Shown here: piece after piece, positions 6,989 to 13,188 of the stretch | Numbering within the stretch: position 1 is the first letter of the stretch | How the letters are laid out: each line of letters opens with the position of its first letter | NCBI GenBank assembly: GCA_946482585.1 | Contig: CAMLSI010000058.1 | Location: 1 to 15,823, forward strand | From: an uncultured Lysobacteraceae bacterium | GTDB lineage: Bacteria; Pseudomonadota; Gammaproteobacteria; Xanthomonadales; Rhodanobacteraceae | Length of the DNA stretch: 15,823 nucleotides | Direction of reading: 5' to 3' | Notes under the pieces: generated by a model | Told to the model about the DNA's origin: nothing | Databases searched by the model: none | Seen by the model: the letters and a program-made list of their open reading frames with translations, nothing else | Made by a program: the position numbers and the translations under genes

Positions 6989-7353
6989 CGCAACCGCCAC
7001 AGCCCGTCCACCGCGAGCATCAGCGCGACCGTCCCCGTCACTCCGAGCGCGAGCAGCGTCCAGACGAAGAAATGACCGCCGCTCGACGCCGCGACGTGGC
7101 CGACGCCTCTGCCCGACATGTGTATCACCGGCATCAATGCCGCGAACAGAGAGCCGAGGATCAGCAGCGCCTGGCCCCAGCGCGTCGTGCGGATCAGCAG
7201 GATCGCGCAGAGCCAGACCGTCAGAATCAGCACGCCGCCGAGGTTCGTGAGTCCGCCCGGTTCGAAACCGCGTGCGATGTCGTCGCTCAGGTGAACCGTC
7301 ATCAGTGCGACGGCGATCAGTGACGTGACGGTCAGCAGCCGGTCGCGGTCCAT
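6979..7353 (-). CDS. Small four-helix membrane protein of unknown function (operon gene 5)
   Basis: A 124-residue hydrophobic protein starting at ATG 7353, two bases after the stop of the preceding gene, with GGAGG six bases upstream. Four membrane helices are predicted by eye at about 5-21, 36-55, 60-78 and 94-117. The first loop contains SDDIARGFEPGG, and a HMSGRGVGH segment lies between helices 3 and 4. The C-terminus is basic (WRLRRR), suggesting it faces the cytoplasm. I do not recognise a characterised family. It is the last gene of the DUF2975/XRE operon and ends in a hairpin. Confidence 0.8.
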   Translation of the reverse strand: MDRDRLLTVTSLIAVALMTVHLSDDIARGFEPGGLTNLGGVLILTVWLCAILLIRTTRWGQALLILGSLFAALMPVIHMSGRGVGHVAASSGGHFFVWTLLALGVTGTVALMLAVDGLWRLRRR

Positions 7354-7355
7354 GG

Positions 7356-7826
7356 TCAGCCTCCGTGTGCGGCGGCCGGCGCCGGCATCGCCGCCGGTCG
7401 CGCGCCGCGCACATACGTGCGCCACGCATAGCCCCACGGAATCACGAGCGCCAGCAGCGGCACGGCGAGAAAGGATTCGGCGATCGGCTGCGCGGCCGAG
7501 CCCTCCATCGTGCCCGCGCGCCACAGCGGCAGGGCCACGAAGAACAGCCAGATGAATTTGTATCCCAGGGTAAAAAACAGCAGGGGCAGCCAGCGCAGCG
7601 GCTGGAACAGGCCGAACAGCGCGAGGCTGGGGTAGGTGGCCCAGACCGCCCAGACCATTGCCGGCATCGGCGCCCACTCGCCCTGATGCGACAGCAGCAC
7701 GCGCCACGCCGTCGGCGCGACGAACGCGAGCATCAGCAGATAGAACAGCCGCAAGCCCCAGATGTGGAACGGGCGAACGCCTTCGTGGCGCAGCGGATCG
7801 GAACGGAACGCACGGGCAAGCAGCAT
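7356..7826 (-). CDS. Conserved four-helix membrane protein of unknown function (operon gene 4)
   Basis: A 156-residue protein starting at ATG 7826 with a strong ribosome site (GGAGGA), two bases after the preceding stop. Membrane helices lie at about 24-43, 55-74, 78-101 and 118-136. The conserved-looking features are GLRLFYLLM at the start of helix 1, SHQGEW at 46-51 (after helix 1), WAVWATY in helix 2, GYKFIWL in helix 3 and PWGYAWRTYV near the end. This pattern resembles a family of uncharacterised bacterial membrane proteins I have seen with HQGPW and YK-x-LWL motifs; no function is known to me. The tail is Ala/Pro-rich. Confidence 0.8.
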   Translation of the reverse strand: MLLARAFRSDPLRHEGVRPFHIWGLRLFYLLMLAFVAPTAWRVLLSHQGEWAPMPAMVWAVWATYPSLALFGLFQPLRWLPLLFFTLGYKFIWLFFVALPLWRAGTMEGSAAQPIAESFLAVPLLALVIPWGYAWRTYVRGARPAAMPAPAAAHGG

Positions 7827-7828
7827 GA

Positions 7829-8524
7829 TCACTCCTCCACAGGAACGGACAGAAAAAAACGCGTCGGCGTACCGCGCCGCGCGGAACGAATACGCACGAG
7901 CCAGAACAGCATCACCGCGAACGGCGCGAACGCGAGCACGAACAGCACCGGCGAGCCGCGCACCGCGGCCGGCAGCACGTCCTGCTGCCCGAGAAAGAAC
8001 GAACCGGTCGCGATGAAGAACGCGAAGCAGATCCGCCAGATATGCCGCGCGAGCCGCTGCCTCGTGGACAGCGTGCCCCGCAGAAGGAAGCGCAGATCGC
8101 CGAGCCCCGCGAGCAGACAGATCCCGCCGAGCACGAACACCACCGCCGGCGCCGGCGGCCCGGTGAACGTGCCCGGCGGTGCGGACACCATCTCGAATCC
8201 GCGCGCCACCATTGCCGCCGCCATCAGCAGCACGAACACGCAGGCGATCTTCTCGAACCATCCCGGCGTGCCGCCGCGCCGCCGCGCGGCCAGCCATGCG
8301 GTCGCGACGAAATAGCAGACCATGATCCCGCCGACCGGCGACTCCGGCGGCGTCTTCAGCGGCGACAGGATCGATGCGGTAACACCCAGCACCAGCATCG
8401 CCACACAAAACCCTATGCCCGCCGACACGTGCGGCTTGCCGCCCTTGCGCACGGTCACCGCGACCGTCCCTGCCGCCAGCGCCACCAGGCCGGCCGCGAT
8501 ATGAATCCCCATTGCCGCGTTCAT
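7829..8524 (-). CDS. Conserved multi-pass membrane protein of unknown function (operon gene 3)
   Basis: A 231-residue protein starting at ATG 8524, which overlaps the stop of the XRE gene by four bases (ATGA), so it is probably translated by coupling; its own ribosome site is weak. About seven membrane helices are seen (near 5-22, 33-52, 63-80, 90-108, 124-142, 160-178 and 192-212). N-terminal HIAAGLVALAAGTVAV, KGGKPHVSAG and the late block ARHIWRICFAFFIATGSFFLGQ are typical of a widespread group of uncharacterised membrane proteins with 'G-x-x-H' after helix 1. It may relate to DUF2306-type proteins, but I am not sure. No enzyme motif is visible. Confidence 0.82.
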   Translation of the reverse strand: MNAAMGIHIAAGLVALAAGTVAVTVRKGGKPHVSAGIGFCVAMLVLGVTASILSPLKTPPESPVGGIMVCYFVATAWLAARRRGGTPGWFEKIACVFVLLMAAAMVARGFEMVSAPPGTFTGPPAPAVVFVLGGICLLAGLGDLRFLLRGTLSTRQRLARHIWRICFAFFIATGSFFLGQQDVLPAAVRGSPVLFVLAFAPFAVMLFWLVRIRSARRGTPTRFFLSVPVEE

Positions 8525-8781
8525 CCGGCATCACCGTCGTCGTCGTCGTCCGCCCGCGCCGCGGCATCCGCGGGATCGTCCGGACGGAATTCGAGCAGCT
8601 CGCCGGGCTGGCACTGCAGCACGATGCAGATGGCCTCGAGCGTGGAAAAGCGGATCGCCTTCGCCTTGCCGGTCTTCAGGATCGACAGATTGGCCACGGT
8701 GATGTCGACGCGCGCGGCCAGCTCCGTCAGTGTCATGCGCCGCTCGTGCAGCTTGTCGTCGAGACGGATCAGGATGGCCAT
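8521..8781 (-). CDS. Small XRE-family (Cro/CI) helix-turn-helix regulator
   Basis: An 86-residue DNA-binding protein. Residues 10-65 form the Cro/CI fold: LHERRMTLTELAARVDITVANLSILKTGK carries the helix-turn-helix (about 18-36), and STLEAICIVLQCQPGELLEFRPD closes the five-helix bundle. The tail is acidic, with five Asp in a row (78-82) encoded by a GTC repeat on the plus strand. ATG 8781 shares one base with the stop of the DUF2975 gene (TGATG), and its own stop overlaps the next start. This short XRE type, related to Bacillus YozG, is regularly found next to DUF2975 membrane proteins. It probably represses its own operon, perhaps through the TATCG/CGATA palindrome at 9331-9345; that link is inference. 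Confidence 0.92.
   Translation of the reverse strand: MAILIRLDDKLHERRMTLTELAARVDITVANLSILKTGKAKAIRFSTLEAICIVLQCQPGELLEFRPDDPADAAARADDDDDGDAG
8536..8550. repeat. (GTC)5 trinucleotide repeat inside the XRE gene
   Basis: Five perfect GTC units encode Asp78-82 on the minus strand. Changes in unit number would keep the frame and only alter the acidic tail. Confidence 0.7.
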
Positions 8782-9293
8782 CAGATCGTGCCTTCGAGAT
8801 CGGCCCGCATCCGCGCGCCCTGCGCGAACACGCCGGCCAGCACGAACAGCAGCATCACCGCGAGCCATGGCGCGAACGAAAACGCATCGATCCGCCCCGA
8901 CTCCCACACCACCGCCGCGATGCCGGCCACCACGAGCCGCAACCCTTCGAGCGACAGCACCGACCACGCGATCGCATTCAGCCGCCGCGCGTTCTCCACC
9001 ACGAACGGATCGCCGACGCGCACCGTGTCGACGATCGCCAGCAACCGTCGCAGCACCGTATGCACCACCGCCGCGCCGATCACCCCGACGACGACGATCG
9101 CGCGCAACCCATTCCCCACCCAGGGATGGGCATTGACCATGTCGAACCCGAGCGGCCGCGCCGGCCAGCCCTCGATGAAGAAACTCCATACCAGCAGGCC
9201 CAAAATCACGAGTGCATACAACGCGTTGAGCACGGTCAACAGCTGGATCACGGGGCGGGCAACGGCAAGGGCGTGGGCGCTGGCGCGGGTCAT
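8781..9293 (-). CDS. DUF2975 domain-containing membrane protein (operon gene 1)
   Basis: A 170-residue inner-membrane protein with four helices (about 16-38, 62-80, 109-128 and 140-160). The segment RRLLAIVDTVRVGDPFVVENARRLNAIAW between helices 2 and 3 is the hallmark of DUF2975 proteins (V-x-x-G-x-PF-x-x-x-N...R). ATG 9293 has GGAG seven bases upstream. It is the first gene of a five-gene operon and is followed at once by the XRE regulator, the usual partner of DUF2975. A role in membrane sensing that feeds the regulator is often supposed but not shown. The promoter and a candidate operator lie just upstream. Confidence 0.88.
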   Translation of the reverse strand: MTRASAHALAVARPVIQLLTVLNALYALVILGLLVWSFFIEGWPARPLGFDMVNAHPWVGNGLRAIVVVGVIGAAVVHTVLRRLLAIVDTVRVGDPFVVENARRLNAIAWSVLSLEGLRLVVAGIAAVVWESGRIDAFSFAPWLAVMLLFVLAGVFAQGARMRADLEGTI

Positions 9294-9320
9294 GGCAGGA
9301 CTCCGGGATATCGTGAATCG

Positions 9321-9350
9321 ATGCTACTCGTATCGAAAAACGATATGCAA
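9321..9350 (-). promoter_or_regulatory. Candidate promoter with a TATCG-N5-CGATA operator for the DUF2975/XRE operon
   Basis: Read on the minus strand, TTGCAT (9350-9345) and TAGCAT (9326-9321) form a weak -35/-10 pair with an 18-base spacer. The spacer holds the palindrome TATCG-AAAAA-CGATA (9331-9345, plus-strand reading), and a related GATATCG lies at 9307-9313. A five-base-arm palindrome of this size resembles XRE/HipB-type operators (TATCC-N8-GGATA in HipB), so autoregulation is plausible. The boxes are weak matches. Confidence 0.4.
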
Positions 9351-9402
9351 GGGTGCCTGAAGTCACCCCGAAGGCGCCTGATCCGTTCGTTCGAGCCGCG
9401 CA

Positions 9403-9422
9403 CGATCGGCAGGCGCCGATCG
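9403..9422. repeat. Perfect 8-bp hairpin
   Basis: Arms CGATCGGC (9403-9410) and GCCGATCG (9415-9422) enclose the loop AGGC. It lies between the end of the DUF1857 gene and the DUF2975 promoter and may help separate the two transcripts. No T-tract follows on either strand. Confidence 0.45.
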
Positions 9423-9463
9423 ATTCGCGGCAACGGCATCCTCCGGACGCGTGTGTTCCCGGT

Positions 9464-9495
9464 AGCGTGTGCTCGCGCCTGCGAGCGCACGATCG
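9464..9495. repeat. Dispersed palindromic repeat, copy B
   Basis: A 32-base unit differing from copy A (2441-2472) at two positions. Arms CGTGTGCTCGC (9466-9476) and GCGAGCGCACG (9481-9491) pair fully if one G-U pair is allowed, so the stem is kept although the sequence differs. It is intergenic, like copy A. Confidence 0.6.
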
Positions 9496-9521
9496 CGGTG
9501 GTGAAGCAACCCGGAACCCCG

Positions 9522-9552
9522 TTCGTGCGGTCGCCGACGGCGACCACACGAA
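9522..9552 (-). terminator. Strong hairpin just downstream of the DUF1857 gene
   Basis: 14-base arms 9522-9535 (TTCGTGCGGTCGCC) and 9539-9552 (GGCGACCACACGAA) pair with one C/A mismatch around the loop GAC. The hairpin begins eight bases after the DUF1857 stop, a typical terminator position, but lacks a U-tract. Confidence 0.5.
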
Positions 9553-9559
9553 ACGCCGC

Positions 9560-10033
9560 TCAGAGCCGGCCTTCCGCGAGCAATTCCCGCGTGCGTTTCA
9601 AAGTGGACAGCAGCGCGCTCCGGTACCCCGACTCGCCATCCATCCAGGTCTGTTCGGCCTGTTCTTCCGGGCCGCCGGGCGGCTTGCCGCGCAAGCCGAG
9701 GTAGCAATAGAACCGAAGCTGGAGCGCGCCCGCATCGTCTGCGAACAGCTCGTTGATGATCGCGCCTTCGCGCGGGCCGGCGACCTGGAAGAACGTCACT
9801 TTGCGTGCGGGCTCCAAGCTGATGATCTCGCGCAGGTCGGCGCCGGCAATCGTCGCGTCGCGCACGAGGTGCGTGGCGCTTTCCTCGACGACCTCGCAAT
9901 GCGTGCAGAGCTGGGGCGGAAGAAACGGCCGCGCGTCGCGGGCCTTGAGCACGAGGGCGGCCCAGACCTGCGCGCGCGTCAGAGGCGTCTCGCCGGCTGG
10001 ATTCACCGGAACGGTGGCGGTAGAAAAAATCAT
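9560..10033 (-). CDS. DUF1857 (AtaL-like, SRPBCC fold) family protein
   Basis: A 157-residue cytoplasmic protein without signal peptide. N-terminal VPVNPAGETPLTRAQVWAALVLKARDARPFLPP, then CEVVEES, and the middle block LREIISLEPARKVTFFQVAG with GAIINELFADDAGALQLRFYCYL are the pattern of DUF1857/AtaL-like proteins, which fold as START/SRPBCC ligand-binding cups. The length is normal. ATG 10033 has AGGGAG just upstream. It lies 93 bases after the NmrA-family gene on the same strand and probably shares its transcript, which ends at the hairpin 9522-9552. The ligand or reaction is unknown; a role beside a redox enzyme under LysR control is inference. Confidence 0.85.
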   Translation of the reverse strand: MIFSTATVPVNPAGETPLTRAQVWAALVLKARDARPFLPPQLCTHCEVVEESATHLVRDATIAGADLREIISLEPARKVTFFQVAGPREGAIINELFADDAGALQLRFYCYLGLRGKPPGGPEEQAEQTWMDGESGYRSALLSTLKRTRELLAEGRL

Positions 10034-10126
10034 GGGACTCCCTTGGATGTCGGATGGCGGTCGTTGCAGCAGGCGAGGGCGGGTTCACTGCGCGCACCAG
10101 ACCGGTGGGCTCGTACGCATCGGCAG

Positions 10127-10996
10127 TCAGGCCGACGCGGCGATGCCGGCGGCGAAGTCGCGATAGGAGTGCAGCGGGCGTCCGAGCAGCGCGGTCAGGC
10201 GTTCGAGGTCGCCGTTCTCCGGAATCATGCCGTCGCTGAGGAAGCGCCCGGCCATCAGGCGCATGTCGTATGCCATCCATGCGGGCATGACGTTGCGCAG
10301 GTTCTGCTCGAACGCGGCGGTGTCGTCGCCGCCATAGGCGATCGGACGCCGCAGCACCTGCGACCAGATCGCGGCCACGTCGGCACCCGTCAGCGTGTCC
10401 GGGCCGACGAGATTGAACCGCTCGAGCGGCAGCGGCCCCGCGGCCCGCTCGCGGCGGATCAGTTCGAGCGCCGCGATCTCGCCGATGTCGCGCGAGTCGA
10501 TCATGGCCAGTCCTTTGCTGCCGATCGGCATCGGGTAGACGCCGTAACCCTGCACGACGGTCGTGATCGTCCGATCGTTGTCGATGAAGTAGGCGGGCCG
10601 CAGGATCGTCGCGCCGAAGCCCATCTGCTCGATCGTCCGCTCGATGCCGAACTTGCCCGCGAAATGAGGCACGTTGACGTAGCGGTCGCTGTGGATGACC
10701 GACAGATACACGAGGCGTTCGACGCCGGCCTCGCGGGCGAGATTGAGTGCGACCAGCGCCTGCGTGAATTCATCGGGCACGACGGCGTTGAGCAGGAACA
10801 GCGTCGATACCCCGGACAGCGCGCCGCGCAGCGCATCGACGTCGAGCAGGTCGCCCTGCACGACGGCGACGTTCGCGGGAAGGTTCGCTTTCGCCGGATC
10901 GCGGACGAGGGCGCGCACATCGGCGCCGCGTGCCAACAGTTGGTTCACGACGTGGCGGCCGACGGTGCCGGTGGCGCCGGTAACGAGGATGGTCAT
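10127..10996 (-). CDS. NmrA-family NAD(P)-binding protein (atypical short-chain reductase)
   Basis: A 289-residue cytosolic Rossmann-fold protein. The N-terminus MTILVTGATGTVGRHVV carries the dinucleotide motif GATGTVG at residues 7-13. ALVRD follows, then the acid-turn segment VVQGDLLDVDALRGAL and VSTLFLLN. YLSVIHSDRYVNVPHFAGKFGIERTIEQMGFGATILRPAYFIDN is the NmrA/isoflavone-reductase-like block; no classical Tyr-x-x-x-Lys pair is obvious. It may be an NAD(P)H-dependent oxidoreductase or a redox-sensing protein. ATG 10996 (GGAG seven bases upstream) is preferred over upstream starts because the beta-strand of the Rossmann fold begins there. It is divergent from the LysR gene 99 bases away and followed by the DUF1857 gene. 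Confidence 0.9.
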   Translation of the reverse strand: MTILVTGATGTVGRHVVNQLLARGADVRALVRDPAKANLPANVAVVQGDLLDVDALRGALSGVSTLFLLNAVVPDEFTQALVALNLAREAGVERLVYLSVIHSDRYVNVPHFAGKFGIERTIEQMGFGATILRPAYFIDNDRTITTVVQGYGVYPMPIGSKGLAMIDSRDIGEIAALELIRRERAAGPLPLERFNLVGPDTLTGADVAAIWSQVLRRPIAYGGDDTAAFEQNLRNVMPAWMAYDMRLMAGRFLSDGMIPENGDLERLTALLGRPLHSYRDFAAGIAASA

Positions 10997-11027
10997 GGGA
11001 GTGCTCCGGGTGGATGAGGGGTGGCCC

Positions 11028-11067
11028 ATCATTGGTGATCCACGAGCGCGCCGATAGCCCGTATAGT
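11028..11067. promoter_or_regulatory. Divergent LysR/NmrA promoter region with a small palindrome and a -10 box
   Basis: The 99-base gap between the divergent genes holds ATCA-TTGG-TGAT (11028-11039), an imperfect dyad of the kind bound by LysR proteins. TATAGT (11062-11067) is a good -10 for the LysR gene, about 28 bases before its start codon. The complement of the same patch (CTATAC) could serve the NmrA gene. A clear -35 was not found for either. Confidence 0.4.
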
Positions 11068-11095
11068 TGGACCTTCCGTCTCGCTGGTGGAACAG

Positions 11096-11989
11096 ATGGA
11101 CTTGCTCGCGCTGGCCGATTTCACGCTGGTCGCCCGGCACGGCGGCTTCGGCCGCGCCGCTCGCGCCGCCGACCGCCCGAAGGCGACGCTGTCGCGCCGC
11201 GTCGCGGAACTGGAAAGCCGTCTGAACGTGCGCCTGTTCGAGCGCGGCGCGCGGGCGCTGAAGCTCACCGAGGAAGGCCGCGCGCTCTACGAGCGGACCG
11301 GCGCCCTGCTGACCGAACTCGACGAGACCGCCGCCGCCGTCGCCTCCGGCGCAGATCGGCCGCGCGGCCGGTTGCGCATCAGCGCGCCGCTGCTGTTCGC
11401 ACAGACCGCGATGGGCAAGCTCGCGGCCCGGTTCGCATTGCGCTATCCCGAAGTCCGGCTCGAAGTCACGACGGAAGACCGGGCCGTGGACATGGTGGAA
11501 GAGGGCTACGACCTGGTGATCCGCGTGAATCCGGATCCGGACGAAACGCTGGTCGGACGCATTTTCCTGCGCGACCGGCTGATCGTCGTGGCGAGCCCGG
11601 AAGTGCCGCGGCCTGCCGACCACCGCGCCGTCCCGGCCATCGTGCGACTGTCGAGCGACCAGACGACCGCGTGGCAGCTGAAGACACCCGGCGGCACGGC
11701 ACGCCTCGCGATCGATCCGGTCCTGCGCCTGTCCTCGCTGGTCATGATCCGCGACGCCGCGCGCCTGGGCGTTGGCGCCGCCCGGCTTCCCGTCTCGCTC
11801 GTCAGTCACGATCTCGCCGCCGGCCGGCTGGTGTCGTGGGGTGATGTCGACATGCCGGCGATCGAGCTCTGGGTGCTATATCCGTCGCGGCGACTGCTCA
11901 GTGCACGCGTGTCGGCGTTCCTCGATTTCATCAGGAACGCGTTTCCGCTCGGAATGCCGGAGGAGCTCGCGGCCTACATCGATGCGTGA
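11096..11989 (+). CDS. LysR-family transcriptional regulator
   Basis: A 297-residue regulator with the usual LysR plan. The N-terminal winged helix-turn-helix (about 1-60) contains DFTLVARHGGFGRAARA, ATLSRRVAELESRLNVRLFER and LTEEGRALYE. A linker helix follows, and the effector-binding domain runs from about residue 86 (RGRLRISAPLLFAQ) to the end, with YDLVIRV in the cleft region and a C-terminal helix VSAFLDFI. ATG 11096 follows a purine-rich GGTGGAA; an in-frame GTG at 11087 would add three residues and is less likely. It is divergent from the NmrA/DUF1857 genes, the common arrangement for a LysR regulator and its target. It probably controls them in response to an unknown small molecule. 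Confidence 0.93.
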   Translation: MDLLALADFTLVARHGGFGRAARAADRPKATLSRRVAELESRLNVRLFERGARALKLTEEGRALYERTGALLTELDETAAAVASGADRPRGRLRISAPLLFAQTAMGKLAARFALRYPEVRLEVTTEDRAVDMVEEGYDLVIRVNPDPDETLVGRIFLRDRLIVVASPEVPRPADHRAVPAIVRLSSDQTTAWQLKTPGGTARLAIDPVLRLSSLVMIRDAARLGVGAARLPVSLVSHDLAAGRLVSWGDVDMPAIELWVLYPSRRLLSARVSAFLDFIRNAFPLGMPEELAAYIDA

Positions 11990-12058
11990 CGACGGCAGGG
12001 GCGATCCGGGCGTTTGACACGCCGTCCCTCGGCGCGATGCACGTTCCGCAGCCGCTCC

Positions 12059-12064
12059 TATACT
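12059..12064 (+). promoter_or_regulatory. Candidate -10 box for the methionine aminopeptidase gene
   Basis: TATACT lies 44 bases before the ATG in the 118-base gap after the LysR gene and is a good -10 match. A perfect -35 hexamer TTGACA at 12014-12019 is 39 bases further upstream, too far to pair with it, so the promoter is only half supported. Confidence 0.35.
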
Positions 12065-12107
12065 GCGCGCGTTGCGACGTCCCGGCCCGTGTCCGGCAGG
12101 AGATCCC

Positions 12108-12854
12108 ATGACCATCGAAACCGACGCCGACATCGCCGGCCTCAGACGCATCGGCAGAATCGTGTCCGACGTTCTCCACGAAATGCTGAGCGCCGCCGAA
12201 TCCGGCATGACGACGCGCGAACTCGATGCGCTCGGCGAACACCTGCTGGCAAAACACGGCGCGCGCTCCGCGCCGAAACTCACCTACGACTTTCCGGGTT
12301 CCACCTGCATCAGCATCAACGAAGAAGCCGCACACGGCATCCCCGGCGATCGCGTGATCCGGCCGGGCGACGTCCTCAACGTCGACGTGTCCGCCGAACT
12401 GGACGGCTATTTCGCCGACACCGGCGGCACGACCGTCGTGCCCCCGACCAATCCGCTGAAGACCCGCCTCTGCCACGCCACCCGCACGGCGCTGGCGCAG
12501 GCCATGAAACAGGCCCGCGCCGGACAACCCCTCAGCGGCATCGGCGCCGCGATCGAGCGCACTGCGAAAATCTACGGCTTCCGCATCATCGAAAACCTCG
12601 GCAGCCATGGCGTCGGCCGCGCGCTTCACGAAGAACCCGGACACATCCCCGGCTACTTCGATCCCAACGAGCGCCGCCTCCTGACCGAAGGCATGGTGAT
12701 CACCATCGAACCCTTCCTCTCGACCAAGAGCCGCGTCGTCACCGAAACGTCCGACGGATGGACCCTGGTCGGCGCGCGCGGCAACCTGTCGGCGCAATAC
12801 GAACACACGATGATCATCACCAGGGGCGAGCCGATCGTCGTGACGTTGCAGTAG
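12108..12854 (+). CDS. map: Type I methionine aminopeptidase
   Basis: Removes the N-terminal methionine from newly made proteins. The protein has 248 residues, close to the short bacterial type I form, without an N-terminal zinc-binding extension. All metal ligands of the pita-bread fold can be seen: Asp93 (NVDVSAELDG), Asp104 (ADTGGT), His167 (GSHGVGRALHEEPG), Glu201 (TIEPF) and Glu232 (QYEHTM). The catalytic-site histidines His76 (EAAHGIPG) and His174 are also present. ATG 12108 has AGGAG six bases upstream. In many proteobacteria the essential copy lies near rpsB; here the neighbours are a LysR gene and a gene-poor stretch, so this may be a second copy. That is inference. Confidence 0.95.
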   Translation: MTIETDADIAGLRRIGRIVSDVLHEMLSAAESGMTTRELDALGEHLLAKHGARSAPKLTYDFPGSTCISINEEAAHGIPGDRVIRPGDVLNVDVSAELDGYFADTGGTTVVPPTNPLKTRLCHATRTALAQAMKQARAGQPLSGIGAAIERTAKIYGFRIIENLGSHGVGRALHEEPGHIPGYFDPNERRLLTEGMVITIEPFLSTKSRVVTETSDGWTLVGARGNLSAQYEHTMIITRGEPIVVTLQ

Positions 12855-12878
12855 CGGGATAAGACACGTTGCGGCGAT

Positions 12879-12894
12879 ACGCGCGATCGCGCGT
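12879..12894. repeat. 16-base perfect palindrome after the aminopeptidase gene
   Basis: ACGCGCGATCGCGCGT lies 25 bases after the TAG stop. Its centre GCGATCGC is the same as in the palindrome at 3663-3678, which also sits at a gene end. It could act in termination or be a protein site. Confidence 0.5.
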
Positions 12895-12976
12895 CGCGTG
12901 CGTGTGGCCGCCGGCGAACGCCGCGGCGAGCACGCGCTCGCGGCTGTCCGGCGGCCGACACCGATTCCATCGCCGT

Positions 12977-12989
12977 GATCGTGCGCTCG
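12977..12989. repeat. Half copy of the dispersed palindromic repeat (copy C, inverted)
   Basis: GATCGTGCGCTCG is the exact reverse complement of the right half of copies A and B. Weaker similarity continues for about 11 bases beyond the GATC end. The other palindrome arm is not present. Confidence 0.4.
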
Positions 12990-13166
12990 TACCCGACCTC
13001 CGGCAGATTTCGTCGCGAAAACGATCCGCGCCGCGGATTGCGCGTCTGCACACCGTGGTCCGCGCTGGCACAGCGCTCGGGCACCGCACCGAGCCGCAGC
13101 GACCAACCGCGCGTCACGATGATCAGTGCGCTGCGCACTACGTCCTCGCGCACCAGCCTGAACTGA

Positions 13167-13188
13167 TACGCCTGCGACGGCAGGCGTA
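13167..13188. repeat. Perfect 9-bp hairpin with GACG loop
   Basis: Arms TACGCCTGC (13167-13175) and GCAGGCGTA (13180-13188) enclose GACG. It is a strong, symmetrical stem inside the gene-less region and is followed by AAA on the plus strand, not by a T-run. A shorter dyad AGTGCG-CTG-CGCACT lies at 13125-13139. Confidence 0.5.

Noticed and set aside
12014..12064. TTGACA (12014) and TATACT (12059) as one sigma-70 promoter
   Set aside because: The spacing is 39 bases, more than twice the usual 17.
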